From the NCBI GenBank assembly GCA_038396605.1, contig CP121690.1, positions 1,768,500 through 1,832,499 of the forward strand: a DNA stretch of 64,000 nt, given 5' to 3'. The notes under the pieces are model-generated. The model was not told where the DNA came from, did not search any database, and saw nothing but the letters and a program-made list of their open reading frames with translations. The number at the start of each line of letters is the position of its first letter. Position 1 is the first letter of the stretch. Both the position numbers and the translations under genes were made by a program. The DNA comes from Eubacteriales bacterium mix99. GTDB taxonomy: Bacteria; Bacillota; Clostridia; Caldicoprobacterales; DTU083. Of the stretch, positions 15,472 through 23,758 are shown piece by piece.

Positions 15472-17706
15472 ATGGAACAGGTAATCGGTATTATAGAAGA
15501 TATTGTCTTCCGCAATGAAGACAACGGTTTTTCCGTCGTGGAGTTGCGGGAAGAGAGCACCAATCTGGAAGTCACTGCAGTTGGAAATTTTCCCTTTATC
15601 AATCCGGGGGAACGGGTCCGGCTGGAGGGGGAATGGACGACTCATCCGGAGTACGGACGGCAGCTGAAGATGGAAACCTACAGCAGTGTGGCGCCTTCCA
15701 ATCTTGTGGGCATGGAAAATTACCTGGCTTCCGGACTGATCAAGGGAGTCGGGCCTTCCACCGCCCGGAAGCTGGTGGAGACTTTCGGGCTGGATGTACT
15801 GGATATCATTCAGTTCAATCCCGGACGACTGAAAGAGGTGGAGGGCATTGGCAGCACCAGGGCGGAAATGATTGCTTCTTCTTTTTCGGAGCAGAAGGAA
15901 ATCCGTGAAGTGATGATTTTTCTGCAGTCCTATGGGATTACCACGACCTATGCCATGAAGATCTACAAGGCATACGGCGCCAGAACCATGAATCTGGTGC
16001 AGGAGAATCCCTATCGTCTGGCGGAGGATGTGACGGGGATCGGCTTTAAGACAGCGGACCGGATTGCTGTGAGCATGGGGATCGATATGCATTCTCCCTA
16101 CCGTGTTACGGCCGGGACAAAATATGTCCTGTCCCGGGCCGCTTCCAACGGGCATACCTATCTTCCAAAGACGGAGCTGATGGAAAAAGCCTGTCGGCTT
16201 CTGTCCGTGGAGGAGACTCTTGTAGACAATGCCCTGACATCCCTGGCCTTGTCCCAAGGGATTGTAATGGAAGAAAGGGAGGACCATACTGCCGTTTACC
16301 TTTCCGCTTTCTTTCAGGCGGAAGCCGGAACGGCCAAAATGCTTCGGGATTTGTCCTCGGAGGAGATCTCCGACCCGGTTCGGGGCATGGAGGAAAAGAT
16401 CCGCCGTTTTGAAAAAAAGCACGATATCCGCCTGGCCGGCCGGCAGAAGGAAGCGGTTGTCCAGGCGATGCAAAACGGAGTGGTGGTCATAACCGGCGGG
16501 CCCGGTACCGGAAAAACCACCACCATCAACTGCATCATTGAACTTCTGAGGCAGGAGGGCCTTTCGGTGGAACTGGCTGCTCCCACCGGCCGGGCGGCAA
16601 AGAGAATGACGGAAGCAACCGGTCGGGAGGCCAGGACCCTGCACCGGCTATTGGAATACGGTTCCCGGGATAAGGAAGGGGATCGCTTTCAGCGGAATGA
16701 GGACAACCCTCTGAAAACCGATGCAGTGATTATTGATGAGATGTCCATGGTGGATATCCTGTTGTTTTATCATTTTCTGAAAGCCCTTCGTTCGGGGACC
16801 CGCCTGGTCCTGGTCGGCGATGTGGACCAGCTCCCTTCGGTGGGACCCGGCAACGTTCTGAAGGATATCATCCAGAGCAGAATCGTCTGTGTCGTCCAGC
16901 TGACCGAGATCTTTCGCCAGGCGCGGGAAAGCATGATCGTTCTGAATGCTCATCGGATCAATCACGGAGAACTGCCGATTCTCAATGTAAAAAACAAGGA
17001 CTTCTTTCTGGACCGCAGGGAGAAGGCGGAAGATGTCCTGAAGACCCTGATCGACTTGCTGACCCGCAGACTGCCCGGGTATGGGGATTATGATCCGCTG
17101 AAGGATATCCAGATCCTGGCGCCCATGCGGAAGGGAATGGTCGGTGTGAATCATCTCAATACAGAGCTGCAGAGCGTACTGAATCCTCCTGCATCCTTCA
17201 GGAAAGAGAAACGCTACCGGGAAACGATATTCCGTCAGGGAGACAAGGTTATGCAGATCAGAAACAATTATCAGCTTTCCTGGTCCAAACCGGCGGCGGT
17301 GGGGAAAGAAGACACTGCGGAAGGGGAGGGCGTGTTCAACGGCGATATGGGCTTTGTTCAGGATATTGACGGGGAGGAACAGACACTGACCGTGCTCTTT
17401 GATGATGAAAAGACCGTGGTGTATGACTTTTCCCAGATGGATGAGCTGGAGCTGGCCTATGCCATTACCATTCACAAGAGTCAGGGAAGTGAATTTCCCA
17501 TTATTGTGATTCCCCTTGTATCCGGCCCGCCCATGCTGATGACCCGCAACCTTCTTTACACCGGAGTGACGCGGGCCAGAAAGATGGTTGTGCTGGTTGG
17601 AAAGGAAAAAATCATCGGGCAGATGGTGGCAAACAATCACATTGCCAGGAGGTACTCCGGTCTGGCGGAACGTCTGAAGGTGGCATACGGGATGACGACC
17701 TTTTGA
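15472..17706 (+). CDS. recD2: RecD2-type ATP-dependent DNA helicase
   Basis: A 744-residue SF1B 5'-3' helicase. The N-terminal OB/HhH region (IIEDIVFRNEDNGFSVVEL and helix-hairpin-helix segments GLIKGVGPSTARKLV, VEGIGSTRAEMI) identifies RecD2 rather than RecD of RecBCD. Walker A is TGGPGTGKTTT at about residue 345, Walker B is IIDEMSMVD, and the C-terminal ITIHKSQGSEF is helicase motif VI-like. RecD2 acts in mismatch-related repair and replication-fork stability in Gram-positive bacteria. I start at MEQVIG (AAGGTG 8 nt upstream) rather than at the GTG three codons before. Confidence 0.93.
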   Translation: MEQVIGIIEDIVFRNEDNGFSVVELREESTNLEVTAVGNFPFINPGERVRLEGEWTTHPEYGRQLKMETYSSVAPSNLVGMENYLASGLIKGVGPSTARKLVETFGLDVLDIIQFNPGRLKEVEGIGSTRAEMIASSFSEQKEIREVMIFLQSYGITTTYAMKIYKAYGARTMNLVQENPYRLAEDVTGIGFKTADRIAVSMGIDMHSPYRVTAGTKYVLSRAASNGHTYLPKTELMEKACRLLSVEETLVDNALTSLALSQGIVMEEREDHTAVYLSAFFQAEAGTAKMLRDLSSEEISDPVRGMEEKIRRFEKKHDIRLAGRQKEAVVQAMQNGVVVITGGPGTGKTTTINCIIELLRQEGLSVELAAPTGRAAKRMTEATGREARTLHRLLEYGSRDKEGDRFQRNEDNPLKTDAVIIDEMSMVDILLFYHFLKALRSGTRLVLVGDVDQLPSVGPGNVLKDIIQSRIVCVVQLTEIFRQARESMIVLNAHRINHGELPILNVKNKDFFLDRREKAEDVLKTLIDLLTRRLPGYGDYDPLKDIQILAPMRKGMVGVNHLNTELQSVLNPPASFRKEKRYRETIFRQGDKVMQIRNNYQLSWSKPAAVGKEDTAEGEGVFNGDMGFVQDIDGEEQTLTVLFDDEKTVVYDFSQMDELELAYAITIHKSQGSEFPIIVIPLVSGPPMLMTRNLLYTGVTRARKMVVLVGKEKIIGQMVANNHIARRYSGLAERLKVAYGMTTF

Positions 17707-17779
17707 TGATGGTATTTTAAGTCGTATTTTTATTTCACGAAAAGGGAGGGGAAAGGCATCTGCCCTGCTTGTAAAGCGG

Positions 17780-18535
17780 ATGCGGAAGCGCATGAACTGG
17801 AGGCCGCTGCTGGATGCTGTGCTGGATATGATTTATCCCCGCATGGACTGCGTTCTTTGCGGGCAGCCTCTGGAAAAGGATGCCGTTCAGGGGATCTGCA
17901 GCAATTGTCTGGAGTTTTTGCCCTTTATCCGGGAGCCGAGGTGTTCGGTCTGTGGAAAACCCCTGGAGGAAACGGAAGGGACGAAGGTGACGGAGCAAAG
18001 GTATTGTCCGGACTGCCGGAGGTATTCTCATGATTTTGATCAGGCCCTGTCGGTATTTGAATTTTCCCTGTCAGTAAGGGAACTGATTCATCGATATAAA
18101 TATGGAAAAGAGTTCAGTCTGAGCCGGACTTTTGGTTTCTTTCTGTCGGAGTTGCTGCGGGAGTCCGGCTGGCAGGCCGATGGGATTGTTCCGGTACCGC
18201 TGCACAAAAACAGGCTGCGGTCCCGGGGCTTCAACCAGTCGGTCCTGCTGGGAGACTCCATTTCCGGACATCTTGGCATTCCCTGTATGGACCAGGTGCT
18301 GATCCGCAATATCGATACGAAAACCCAGACCGGATTCAACCGGCGGCAAAGGGCGGAAAATCTGAAAAACGCCTTTATCGTGAAGGACCCGGTACCCATC
18401 CGGGGCAAAAGCATCCTGCTGATCGACGACGTGTACACTACGGGAGCTACGGCAGACAGCTGCAGCCGTGTACTGCGGCGGGCCGGAGCCAAAGGAATTT
18501 ATCTGCTCACCATTGCCACGGGACGAAATGTATGA
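17780..18535 (+). CDS. comFC: ComF-family phosphoribosyltransferase-like protein
   Basis: 251 residues. The N-terminus has a zinc-binding region with CVLCGQPL, CSNCLEF, CSVCGKPL and CPDCRR. The C-terminal phosphoribosyltransferase fold carries ILLIDDVYTTGATADSCSRVL, the PRPP-binding signature. ComFC takes part in DNA uptake in competent bacteria and also occurs in non-competent ones. The ribosome binding site is not clear near ATG 17780 (GGGAGGGG is 28 nt upstream), so the true start could be a non-standard codon slightly earlier. The usual neighbours hpf-secA-prfB follow at a distance. Confidence 0.88.
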   Translation: MRKRMNWRPLLDAVLDMIYPRMDCVLCGQPLEKDAVQGICSNCLEFLPFIREPRCSVCGKPLEETEGTKVTEQRYCPDCRRYSHDFDQALSVFEFSLSVRELIHRYKYGKEFSLSRTFGFFLSELLRESGWQADGIVPVPLHKNRLRSRGFNQSVLLGDSISGHLGIPCMDQVLIRNIDTKTQTGFNRRQRAENLKNAFIVKDPVPIRGKSILLIDDVYTTGATADSCSRVLRRAGAKGIYLLTIATGRNV

Positions 18536-18632
18536 AAACAGCGGCATTGCCATTGCTGTCAGGCAGTTTTACTCAACCGTTGGTATATATAAATTAAAAT
18601 GCATTTTAATTTTGTAATTTGTGCTATAACTA

Positions 18633-18661
18633 TTGCTATCTGGCAATTATAGGGTTATAAT
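18633..18661 (+). promoter_or_regulatory. Promoter of the candidate structured RNA
   Basis: TTGCTA, 17-bp spacer, perfect TATAAT; the predicted start is near 18668, four bases before the closing helix of the RNA. Confidence 0.7.
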
Positions 18662-18667
18662 GAAAGC

Positions 18668-19018
18668 AGAGTTCTTTTCTTAGGTCTGTGGTTGAAAATC
18701 GATGCCAGTCGCAGGCGAAACGATCCACGTAAGTCGGAAAAATTCCGATGATCATGGTGCGGCTTAGAGGCAAGTCCGGCCTATAGTTTTGTTGACAGAT
18801 ATTCACGGTGGTTTCCAGTTTTCGAACATTGATTTCCTGTCCTCATGGTTTATTCTTACGACTCATGGAGCAGACGCAGGTTCCGAATTTGGCACTGTCC
18901 TGAAAGTTCTTCTCTTCAAAAATATAGTGAGAAGCAGTAGTGGGAGGGGTTATTCCCTGAGCGAGACTTCCTGACGGCGGGTGTGGGGGCAAAGACCAGG
19001 TCAGCTAAGATAAGAGCA
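18668..19018 (+). ncRNA. Candidate large structured RNA between comFC and the hpf-secA region (raiA-motif-like position)
   Basis: The 500-bp gap has no convincing ORF. A 5' segment UUCUUUUCUUAG (18672-18683) pairs with CUAAGAUAAGAG (19005-19016), 11 of 12 positions, which would close an RNA of about 345 nt right after a strong promoter. Inside lie hairpins TCGGAA-AAA-TTCCGA (18734-18748), CTTCTC/GAGAAG (18909-18934), AGGC/GCCT (18770-18785) and GGGA/TCCC near 18941. In Clostridia the comFC to hpf interval is where the raiA RNA motif is known; I could not match its consensus from memory, so the class name is a guess. It may also act as a 5' leader of the zinc-ribbon gene. Confidence 0.55.
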
Positions 19019-19052
19019 GTCATATCTTATATAAAGCGAGGGGATTCAATCC

Positions 19053-19331
19053 ATGTTCGAAGACAAAACGTTAGTCTGCAAGGAATGCGGCCAGGAGTTT
19101 GTATTCACTGCCGGTGAGCAGGAATTCTATGCAGAAAAGGGTTTCCAGAATGAGCCGGCCCGCTGCAAGAGTTGCCGTGATGAACGCAAGAACAAAAGGT
19201 CCAATGGCGGCAACCGACAGATGTACGATGCGATTTGCGCAGAGTGCGGAGCTCCGACTCAGGTACCCTTTGAACCCAGAAATGACAGACCAATATACTG
19301 CAATGCTTGTTATCAAGCCAGGAGAAGGTAA
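19053..19331 (+). CDS. Zinc-ribbon protein, 92 residues
   Basis: Begins MFEDKTLVCKECGQEF and has three CxxC pairs plus single ones: CKECG, CKSCRD, CAECGA, CNACYQ, forming two zinc ribbons of the zf-trcl/CxxC type. Such proteins are common in Clostridia, abundant and of unknown role, perhaps binding nucleic acid. GAGGGGAT stands before the ATG. A strong terminator follows, so the gene is monocistronic or cotranscribed with the RNA upstream. Confidence 0.8.
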   Translation: MFEDKTLVCKECGQEFVFTAGEQEFYAEKGFQNEPARCKSCRDERKNKRSNGGNRQMYDAICAECGAPTQVPFEPRNDRPIYCNACYQARRR

Positions 19332-19382
19332 TCCCCGAGCCAAGGGATCCTTATGTCAACATGGAAGAGGATTGGTCAAATC

Positions 19383-19412
19383 GCCCCGGACGTTTGTTCC
19401 GGGGCTTTTTTA
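19383..19412 (+). terminator. Intrinsic terminator after the zinc-ribbon gene
   Basis: GCCCCGGA, 7-nt loop, TCCGGGGC followed by seven T; 52 bp after the stop codon. Confidence 0.92.
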
Positions 19413-19565
19413 TTTGTCTGTTCATTGCAGAGCTTTGGGAATCGTTTGACATTTGCATTTTTTATGCCATTTTAATTTGTCGGATTCTATAAATATCCAG
19501 AGTCGCCATCGAATCCAGAGAGATATTTTGTTGTCAGAATATCTGTTCCTATAGGGATTTTCCAG

Positions 19566-19649
19566 TTATCCACACATAAAAGGCCATCACGGCAGGTTAT
19601 ACACAACTTTATCCACATTGTCCACAGCATGACTGTCCACATCTCCACA
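19566..19649 (+). repeat. Cluster of DnaA boxes
   Basis: Two perfect DnaA boxes TTATCCACA (19566-19574, 19609-19617) and near matches TTATACACA (19597-19605), TTGTCCACA (19618-19626), CTGTCCACA (19633-19641) and a weaker one ending at 19649 stand in the same orientation within 84 bp. A very AT-rich stretch follows at 19685-19752. The genes on both sides read in the same direction and dnaA/dnaN/rnpA are absent, so this looks more like a DnaA-binding cluster for titration or regulation than the chromosomal origin. Confidence 0.75.
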
Positions 19650-19723
19650 TCCGTGAAAGAATTCCATCATGGTGACAGGGCCAATGAAAAAAATTGCAAG
19701 AAAAATTTATTTATATTTATGCA

Positions 19724-19752
19724 TTGAAATATTATAAATATTAGTTTATAAT
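19724..19752 (+). promoter_or_regulatory. Promoter of the amino-acid ABC importer operon
   Basis: TTGAAA, 17-bp spacer, TATAAT, 57 bp before the start of the binding-protein gene and 75 bp after the last DnaA box. Confidence 0.75.
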
Positions 19753-19808
19753 AGACCTGACATTCGGAGGCGGCAAAAAGAAGTTGTAGGGGGAAGGGAG
19801 AAAGCGAT

Positions 19809-20585
19809 ATGAAAAAATCAAAATGGATGGTTGTCCTGGTTCTGATGTCGGCGATGGCATTTTCGCTGATCGGCTGCGGCAGCAGCACAACGGAGGATAC
19901 CATGGAGAAGATCAAAAAGAAGGGTGAGATTGTCCTGGGCACCAATGCGGCCTTTCCGCCCTTTGAGATGAGAAAGGGAGACGAGGTCATCGGTGTGGAT
20001 GCGGAAATCGCAAAGAAGATTGCGGATAAGCTGGGCGTGAAGCTGAAAGTGGAGGACATGGACTTTGACGGACTGATCAACGCCCTGAACGCAAAGCAGG
20101 TTGATTTTATCGCTGCCGGTCTTACTGTACGGCCGGATCGGGAGGAGCAGGTTCTTTTTACGGATAAATACTTCAAGGCGGTACAGAAGATCATTGTCCG
20201 GGAAGGCGACACGGAGATCAAGGGGGCGAAGGATCTGAAAGGCAAGGCCATTGGTGTACAGAAAGGCACGACCGGGGCAATTGTGGCGGAAGAGGATTAT
20301 ACGAAAAACGTTGTCCGGTTTGATAACGGCCCGGAAGCAGCCATTGATCTGAAGAACGGTCGGCTGGATGCGGTGCTGATTGACAATCTGCCTGCCCGGA
20401 TGATCGCCGAACAGAATCCCGGATTGGTTGTCCTGGACGAAAAGGCAGCAGACGACGAAGAGTATGCCATGGCGGTCCGCAAGAGCGATAAGGACCTTCA
20501 AAAGGTGATAAACGAGGTACTCAGTGAGCTGCAGTCCAGCAGCAGGATTGATGAATGGGTCGAGGAATATTCCTTCCTTCAATAG
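19809..20585 (+). CDS. Polar amino-acid ABC transporter, substrate-binding lipoprotein
   Basis: 258 residues with a type II signal peptide (VVLVLMSAMAFSLIGC, Cys at about residue 23) and a family 3 solute-binding domain: GTNAAFPPFEM, VIGVDAEIAKKIADKLG, DFDGLINALNAKQVDFIAAGLTV. It binds a polar amino acid outside the cell and delivers it to the permease encoded next. The exact ligand (Gln, Cys, Arg, His) cannot be told. First gene of a three-gene operon with its own promoter. Confidence 0.92.
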   Translation: MKKSKWMVVLVLMSAMAFSLIGCGSSTTEDTMEKIKKKGEIVLGTNAAFPPFEMRKGDEVIGVDAEIAKKIADKLGVKLKVEDMDFDGLINALNAKQVDFIAAGLTVRPDREEQVLFTDKYFKAVQKIIVREGDTEIKGAKDLKGKAIGVQKGTTGAIVAEEDYTKNVVRFDNGPEAAIDLKNGRLDAVLIDNLPARMIAEQNPGLVVLDEKAADDEEYAMAVRKSDKDLQKVINEVLSELQSSSRIDEWVEEYSFLQ

Positions 20586-20610
20586 ATAGGGAAGAACCGG
20601 GAAAGGAAAG

Positions 20611-21315
20611 ATGGTGAAGGGAATGAAGTATGCGGGAAACATCGTTTCCATGCTGTCCGATGAGATTTATGCCAACCTGATCCGGGAGAATCGCTATATG
20701 CTGTTTGTCAAAGGTCTGGGCATATCCGTGCAGCTGACATTGTATGCCGCAGTGATCGGCAGTGTCATCGGGCTGCTGATCGCACTGACCAGGCTGACCA
20801 ACAACAGGGTACTGAATGGGGTTGCAGAAAAGTACGTTGATATCATCCGGGGAACGCCGGTTGTGGTGCAGCTGCTGATCATCTATTTTGCTGTATTTGC
20901 CGCCACCGGTCTGCCGAAGGTCACCGTGGCTTCCATTGCATTCGGCATTAACAGCGGTGCCTATGTGGCGGAATTGATCCGTGCCGGGATACAGGCTGTG
21001 GACAGGGGCCAGATGGAGGCTGCCCGTTCCATCGGGCTGTCCTACTATCAGGGGATGCGTTATATTGTGATTCCCCAGGCGATCAAAAACATTCTGCCCG
21101 GTATGGGCAATGAGGTCATTGCCTTGTGGAAGGAAACAGCTATTGCCGGTTTCATTGGCTTGGATGATCTGATGCGCGGCGCGGAGATTGTCCGCAGCCG
21201 TACTTTTTCAAACTATACGCCTTATCTGGTCATCGCGGTGATCTATTTGTATATTACCGTATGCATGACCATGGTCCTGAACAAAGCGGAAAGGAGTATG
21301 AGGAAAAGTGATTAA
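20611..21315 (+). CDS. Polar amino-acid ABC transporter, permease
   Basis: 234 residues, His/Glu/Gln-type permease with about five helices. The EAA loop is [29 protein letters not shown], and [20 protein letters not shown] is the family's typical second-half motif. It starts 25 bp after the binding protein and its end overlaps the ATPase gene by 8 bp, so translation is coupled. It forms a homodimeric channel in the cytoplasmic membrane. Confidence 0.93.
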   Translation: MVKGMKYAGNIVSMLSDEIYANLIRENRYMLFVKGLGISVQLTLYAAVIGSVIGLLIALTRLTNNRVLNGVAEKYVDIIRGTPVVVQLLIIYFAVFAATGLPKVTVASIAFGINSGAYVAELIRAGIQAVDRGQMEAARSIGLSYYQGMRYIVIPQAIKNILPGMGNEVIALWKETAIAGFIGLDDLMRGAEIVRSRTFSNYTPYLVIAVIYLYITVCMTMVLNKAERSMRKSD

Positions 21316-22030
21316 GGTCGTGGATCTTTATAAATCCTTCGGGAACCTTTCCGTACTGAAGGGCATTACCAATGAAGTCCGCAGGGGAGAAGTCGTTTGC
21401 ATCATCGGGCCCAGCGGTTCCGGGAAAAGCACGTTTTTAAGGTGCCTGAACATGCTGGAGGAACCCACTTCCGGAGAGGTTTTCATTGACGGCGTTTCTC
21501 TTACGGAGCAAAAGAAGGACATCAATAAGCTGCGGCAAAAGGTGGGAATGGTATTTCAGCAGTTTAATCTGTTTCCCCATATGACGGTATTGAATAACAT
21601 TACCATCGGGCCGGTCCGGGCAAAGGGAATGGACCGCGGGCAGGCAAAAGGCAGAGCGGTGGAACTTCTGCACAAGGTGGGACTGTCGGATAAAGTGGGT
21701 GCCTATCCCAATCAGCTTTCCGGCGGACAGAAGCAGCGGGTTGCCATTGCCAGGGCGCTGGCTATGGATCCTGAGGTCATGCTGTTTGATGAACCGACTT
21801 CTGCCCTGGATCCGGAGATGGTGGGCGAAGTACTGGCCGTGATGAAAAAGCTGGTACTGGAAGGGATGACCATGGTTGTGGTAACCCATGAAATGGCCTT
21901 TGCACGGGAAGTGGGAGACCGGATCCTGTTTATGGACGAAGGGATTATCGCAGAGGAAAATACTCCCGATGCCCTTTTCAATCATCCTGTAAATGACCGC
22001 ACCAGATCTTTTCTGAGCAAGGTGCTGTAG
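21308..22030 (+). CDS. Polar amino-acid ABC transporter, ATP-binding protein
   Basis: 240 residues, GTG start overlapping the permease end. Walker [16 protein letters not shown], signature [15 protein letters not shown], Walker [18 protein letters not shown]-loop [11 protein letters not shown]: the GlnQ/HisP type. It powers import of the amino acid bound by the lipoprotein. A small membrane protein gene follows after 10 bp and may be cotranscribed. Confidence 0.95.
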   Translation: MIKVVDLYKSFGNLSVLKGITNEVRRGEVVCIIGPSGSGKSTFLRCLNMLEEPTSGEVFIDGVSLTEQKKDINKLRQKVGMVFQQFNLFPHMTVLNNITIGPVRAKGMDRGQAKGRAVELLHKVGLSDKVGAYPNQLSGGQKQRVAIARALAMDPEVMLFDEPTSALDPEMVGEVLAVMKKLVLEGMTMVVVTHEMAFAREVGDRILFMDEGIIAEENTPDALFNHPVNDRTRSFLSKVL

Positions 22031-22040
22031 GAGGCGGATT

Positions 22041-22628
22041 ATGAAAGCAGCTCGAATTGTTTATACTGTGATCGGAATTCTGATCTTTTTGCCATGGCTG
22101 TCCTATCTTCTGAAAACTTTTCTCCGTCTCAGGAAAGGCAGCAAAAGGCCGACGGTCTGCCGGATTTTGTCCATCGTGGTCATAACGGTACTACTTTTTG
22201 GGGCAGTATATGGCCATTACCGTTTTACTGTCGGACATCAGGCTCCCCTGGTGGCGGAACAGGCAGGGCAGCTGTGGAACCGTTGTTTGGAAGGGAATCT
22301 GGAGCTTTCTGCCTATTCGAAAAAAATGAGAGAAAAAGGCCTGAGCGCTCCCCGCATGAAAGCCCTGTCCGAAGACAATCTGAAGTCGGCTGACTTTCCG
22401 GGAAAGCATTCGGATCTGTCCCTCAGTGAGAAGACACATCCCACGGAGGATGGAGGGCTGTTTGTGTATTTGATGCATACGGATGGTTCGAAAACCCTTT
22501 ATACCCGCATGAAGCTGAAGCGATCCGATTATCGGTGGCAAGTAGCGGAACAGAAGATTCTGTCACAGAAGGAATTTGATTCGTTGAATGAAAAGACAAA
22601 GATAAGATTCTATGCCGTATCGTCATGA
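22041..22628 (+). CDS. Membrane protein with extracytoplasmic domain, unknown function
   Basis: 195 residues. Two hydrophobic helices at the N-terminus (residues of about 5-26 and 42-60) separated by a basic loop, then a soluble part of about 130 residues that would be outside the cell. Motifs are not recognised. AGGAGG precedes the ATG, and the gene follows the importer ATPase by 10 bp, so it probably belongs to that transcript; a role in amino-acid uptake is not shown. Confidence 0.6.
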   Translation: MKAARIVYTVIGILIFLPWLSYLLKTFLRLRKGSKRPTVCRILSIVVITVLLFGAVYGHYRFTVGHQAPLVAEQAGQLWNRCLEGNLELSAYSKKMREKGLSAPRMKALSEDNLKSADFPGKHSDLSLSEKTHPTEDGGLFVYLMHTDGSKTLYTRMKLKRSDYRWQVAEQKILSQKEFDSLNEKTKIRFYAVSS

Positions 22629-22653
22629 TGAAAACCGCAGTGCTGTACAGGCA

Positions 22654-22827
22654 TTATGACCTGGTTCCCTTTTCGGAGAGATCAATATAGGCAGAAATGA
22701 GACCATCCAACTCGTTGCTCATTCTGAGGATTTCGTCGGAACTCAGGTCTTCCATATGGAGCGAAATCAGCTGATTCAGTTCCTGACGTTTTTGCTGGAT
22801 CCGGGTCTCCAGTTCCTTCAATTCCAA
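22654..22827 (-). CDS. Spo0E-like aspartyl-phosphate phosphatase
   Basis: With the TTG start at 22827 behind AAAGGAGGAGA the product has 57 residues, the normal size for the family. Two helices are predicted with the motif SNELDGLISAY, corresponding to the SQELD signature of Spo0E, which dephosphorylates Spo0A~P and delays sporulation. Longer versions that begin further upstream ignore the ribosome binding site. It stands alone, convergent with the upstream membrane protein gene. It supports a spore-forming host. Confidence 0.85.
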   Translation of the reverse strand: MELKELETRIQQKRQELNQLISLHMEDLSSDEILRMSNELDGLISAYIDLSEKGTRS

Positions 22828-23092
22828 TCTATCTCCTCCTTTCTGCCTATAGTCTGACATATTTTCATATCGATGTGTCGTTTTCCGCAAAACTAGTGAG
22901 AACCTGACAAAAGAACAGCAGAATCGACAGGATATGTCAATGCTGCAATGGCATATCCCATAGAAATGTTTGGGAAAGTGCAGATGGGGTAAAAATAAAA
23001 TGACGGAAGAATGCCGGCTTTCTCCTGTGAAACAGGAATTTTTCCGTTGACGTCGAATAGATACCTACAATGGATGAAAGGAGCTGACCAGC

Positions 23093-23635
23093 ATGAAGAT
23101 CATTATAAGTGGGAAAAATCTTGAGATCACGGACGCACTGAGGAATCAGATCAACAAAAAGGTCAGGAAACTGGAACGCTATTTTGAACCGGAAACGGAA
23201 GTGCAGGTCACTTTGTCGGTTGAAAAAAGCCGGCATATTGTTGAGGTTACCATTCCGTACAAGGGAATGCTGTTCCGTGCAGAGGAATCCACTGATGATA
23301 TGTACGCATCCATCGATAAGGTTCTGGACAAACTGGAACATCAGATTCACCGTTACCGGACGAAATTGGAGCGGAGTTTCCGCAAGGGGGCTTTTAAGGA
23401 CCAAAAGCCACTGTTCAGTGATGAACCCCTGTTTGAAGATGGCGCCAGGGAGCTCAGGGTTGTCCGCACCAAGCGTTTTGCCGTCAAGCCCATGTCGGTT
23501 GAGGAAGCCCTCATGCAGATGGACTTGCTGGGACATAGCTTTTTTGTGTTTACCAATGCGGAAAGCGGAGAAACCAATGTGGTATACAAAAGGCGGGACG
23601 GCAGATACGGGCTGATTGAACCGGAATTTGACTGA
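23093..23635 (+). CDS. hpf: Ribosome hibernation promoting factor, long form
   Basis: 180 residues. The N-terminal S30AE domain (IISGKNLEITDALRNQINKKVRKLERYF) binds the small ribosomal subunit. The C-terminal domain (VRTKRFAVKPMSVEEALMQMDLLGHSFFVF) drives 100S dimer formation, as in the long Hpf of Gram-positive bacteria. Located in the conserved order hpf-secA-prfB. GAAAGGAG stands before the ATG. About 265 bp upstream, up to spo0E, show no clear ORF or site. Confidence 0.95.
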   Translation: MKIIISGKNLEITDALRNQINKKVRKLERYFEPETEVQVTLSVEKSRHIVEVTIPYKGMLFRAEESTDDMYASIDKVLDKLEHQIHRYRTKLERSFRKGAFKDQKPLFSDEPLFEDGARELRVVRTKRFAVKPMSVEEALMQMDLLGHSFFVFTNAESGETNVVYKRRDGRYGLIEPEFD

Positions 23636-23758
23636 CTGCAGCGGTTTCTTTGCCTCTTTGGCTTTCAGGATTTTTGAACTTTTTTGCGAATCCTTGTATC
23701 CTTCCCGTTTCCATGTTAAAATAAAAAGAATGAGAGCGGAAGCAGAGGTGGAGAAACA

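Noticed and set aside
18668-19018. RNase P RNA, because of AGAGGCAAGTCC near 18768
   Set aside because: Only this short segment resembles the conserved region; the other universally conserved RNase P segments are absent.
19566-19752. Chromosomal origin of replication
   Set aside because: No dnaA, dnaN, rnpA or gidA nearby and genes on both sides run in the same direction; only a DnaA-box cluster is supported.
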